From contig NC_041726.1 in NCBI RefSeq assembly GCF_900700375.1, forward strand, positions 18,413,239-18,477,238: DNA of 64,000 nt, read 5' to 3'. The position numbers were made by a program, and so were the translations under genes. How positions within the stretch are numbered: position 1 is the first letter of the stretch; each line of letters begins with the position of its first letter. This stretch comes from Denticeps clupeoides. Taxonomy: Eukaryota > Chordata > Actinopteri > Clupeiformes > Denticipitidae. Positions 63,307 through 64,000 of the stretch are shown here, in pieces. The notes beneath the pieces are model-generated. The model had not been told where the DNA came from, searched no databases, and saw only the letters and a list, made by a program, of their open reading frames with translations.

Positions 63307-63990
63307 AATGACTGCTTCCATAAAATTCTGCTTAGATTTTGTGAAAAAGGTCTTTTTAAATATGAAGTCAAAACTTCGGAGGTTTGCCTCCCAGTTTCAA
63401 ATGCCTTAAATTAATCTGCCAAATTTTATAAATTTTTTTTGTGCTTTACAGTCATCTACCCTGAAGAGCTTGGATTAATTTGACAACATGACAGTTGTTG
63501 TAGGCTCGTCAGTCTAGGGTTATGATTCTAGCTATGGCTGTTAAACCTCCCTATTCATATCCTGAACTAGTTTTTTTTGTTTGTTGTTTAATTCCTACTA
63601 CCACTAATATTTTCTAGTGCAACTCTGATCACTTGTCTGGACTCTTTTGTCTTGAGATTTTGGCTGTCAATACCTTTTTGGTGTGGAGCTATGACTCACG
63701 CTTTGGGGGAATCCAGGTCCTGGATTCAAATTTTGTACAAGCCTAATTGCACCCTTCAGAGTAGACAATCATTTAACAATATTTGGCTAAACAGGTTATT
63801 CCGAACAAAAAGTTTCTGTGCAATGACGCTTTGGTGATCTAGGCTCAGTGGTCTAGGGGTTTTCTGTTCAGATTAGATGCAAGAAGTCTGACGTTCAATC
63901 ATGTAAACCAAGAAATATTGTTTATCTATTGACCATGCAATTGGTTTAGATTTTATTATTGAAGCAATACACAGGTGCAAGTTTAAGACA

Positions 63991-64000
63991 GTCAGAATGG
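63991..64000 (+). tRNA. tRNA-Leu(CAA), first 10 bases only
   Basis: GTCAGAATGG at the window edge, at the expected offset within unit 4. The rest lies outside the window. Confidence 0.75.

Larger units (their letters stand above)
61507..64000 (+). repeat. tRNA array unit 4, cut by window end
   Basis: About 2.5 kb of a unit; the array continues beyond the window. The first part is closest to unit 3, while the last 600 bases share variants with unit 1. Confidence 0.95.

Noticed and set aside
50078-64000. Regularly spaced repeats suggesting a CRISPR array
   Set aside because: The repeats are tRNA genes and relics with long variable spacers in vertebrate DNA. There is no short uniform repeat-spacer pattern and no cas gene.

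Overview
The window is vertebrate, almost certainly teleost fish, nuclear DNA. The main evidence is the mix of fish-type transposons (Tc1-like elements on both strands, hAT elements with BED zinc fingers, L2-, RTE- and Rex1/CR1-like LINEs, a DIRS fossil, Ty3/gypsy-like LTRs) and two very abundant tRNA-derived SINE families. I could not fix the species. The families are called SINE-A here (3' tail shared with the L2 LINE in this window) and SINE-B (3' tail reading AATCACTTCACTTTCACTT on its sense strand). Family names come from memory of the sequences and were not searched.

Bases 1-42,850 are a transposon-dense landscape with little host coding sequence. The best host candidates are a 195-nt internal exon at 17,628-17,822 (minus), a short first coding exon at 10,130-10,220 (minus) and a CpG-rich noncoding first exon at 23,487-23,830 (minus); these could belong to one minus-strand gene. 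There is also a plus-strand CpG-rich promoter and first exon with a ZNF143-type site near 24,559, a CpG-rich minus-strand exon and zinc-finger segment at 27,560-28,565, and an unidentified coiled-coil reading frame at 35,488-36,195 whose 5' end is duplicated upstream. A 379-codon L2 LINE frame (13,726-14,865) ends in the same tail as SINE-A, which shows the LINE/SINE partnership directly.

Bases 42,890-45,900 are a broken DIRS-type fossil split by another insertion. It stops abruptly at the edge of a tRNA array.

Bases 45,900-64,000 are a tandem tRNA array. A decayed edge copy holds a full-length-looking LINE (46,022-49,385) with one open frame of 956 codons. Next come three complete units and one cut-off unit of about 3.78 kb, starting near 50,078, 53,771, 57,730 and 61,507. 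Each good unit carries tRNA-Gln(CTG), tRNA-Pro(AGG), tRNA-Pro(CGG), intron-containing tRNA-Leu(CAA) and tRNA-Pro(TGG), together with many tRNA-Pro relics and a captured piece of LINE reverse transcriptase. All three Pro isoacceptors used by eukaryotes are therefore amplified together. Internal copies are nearly identical, the edge copies decay, and shared variants suggest exchange between copies. Period, order and mosaic calls are by eye from the printed sequence; identities are approximate.
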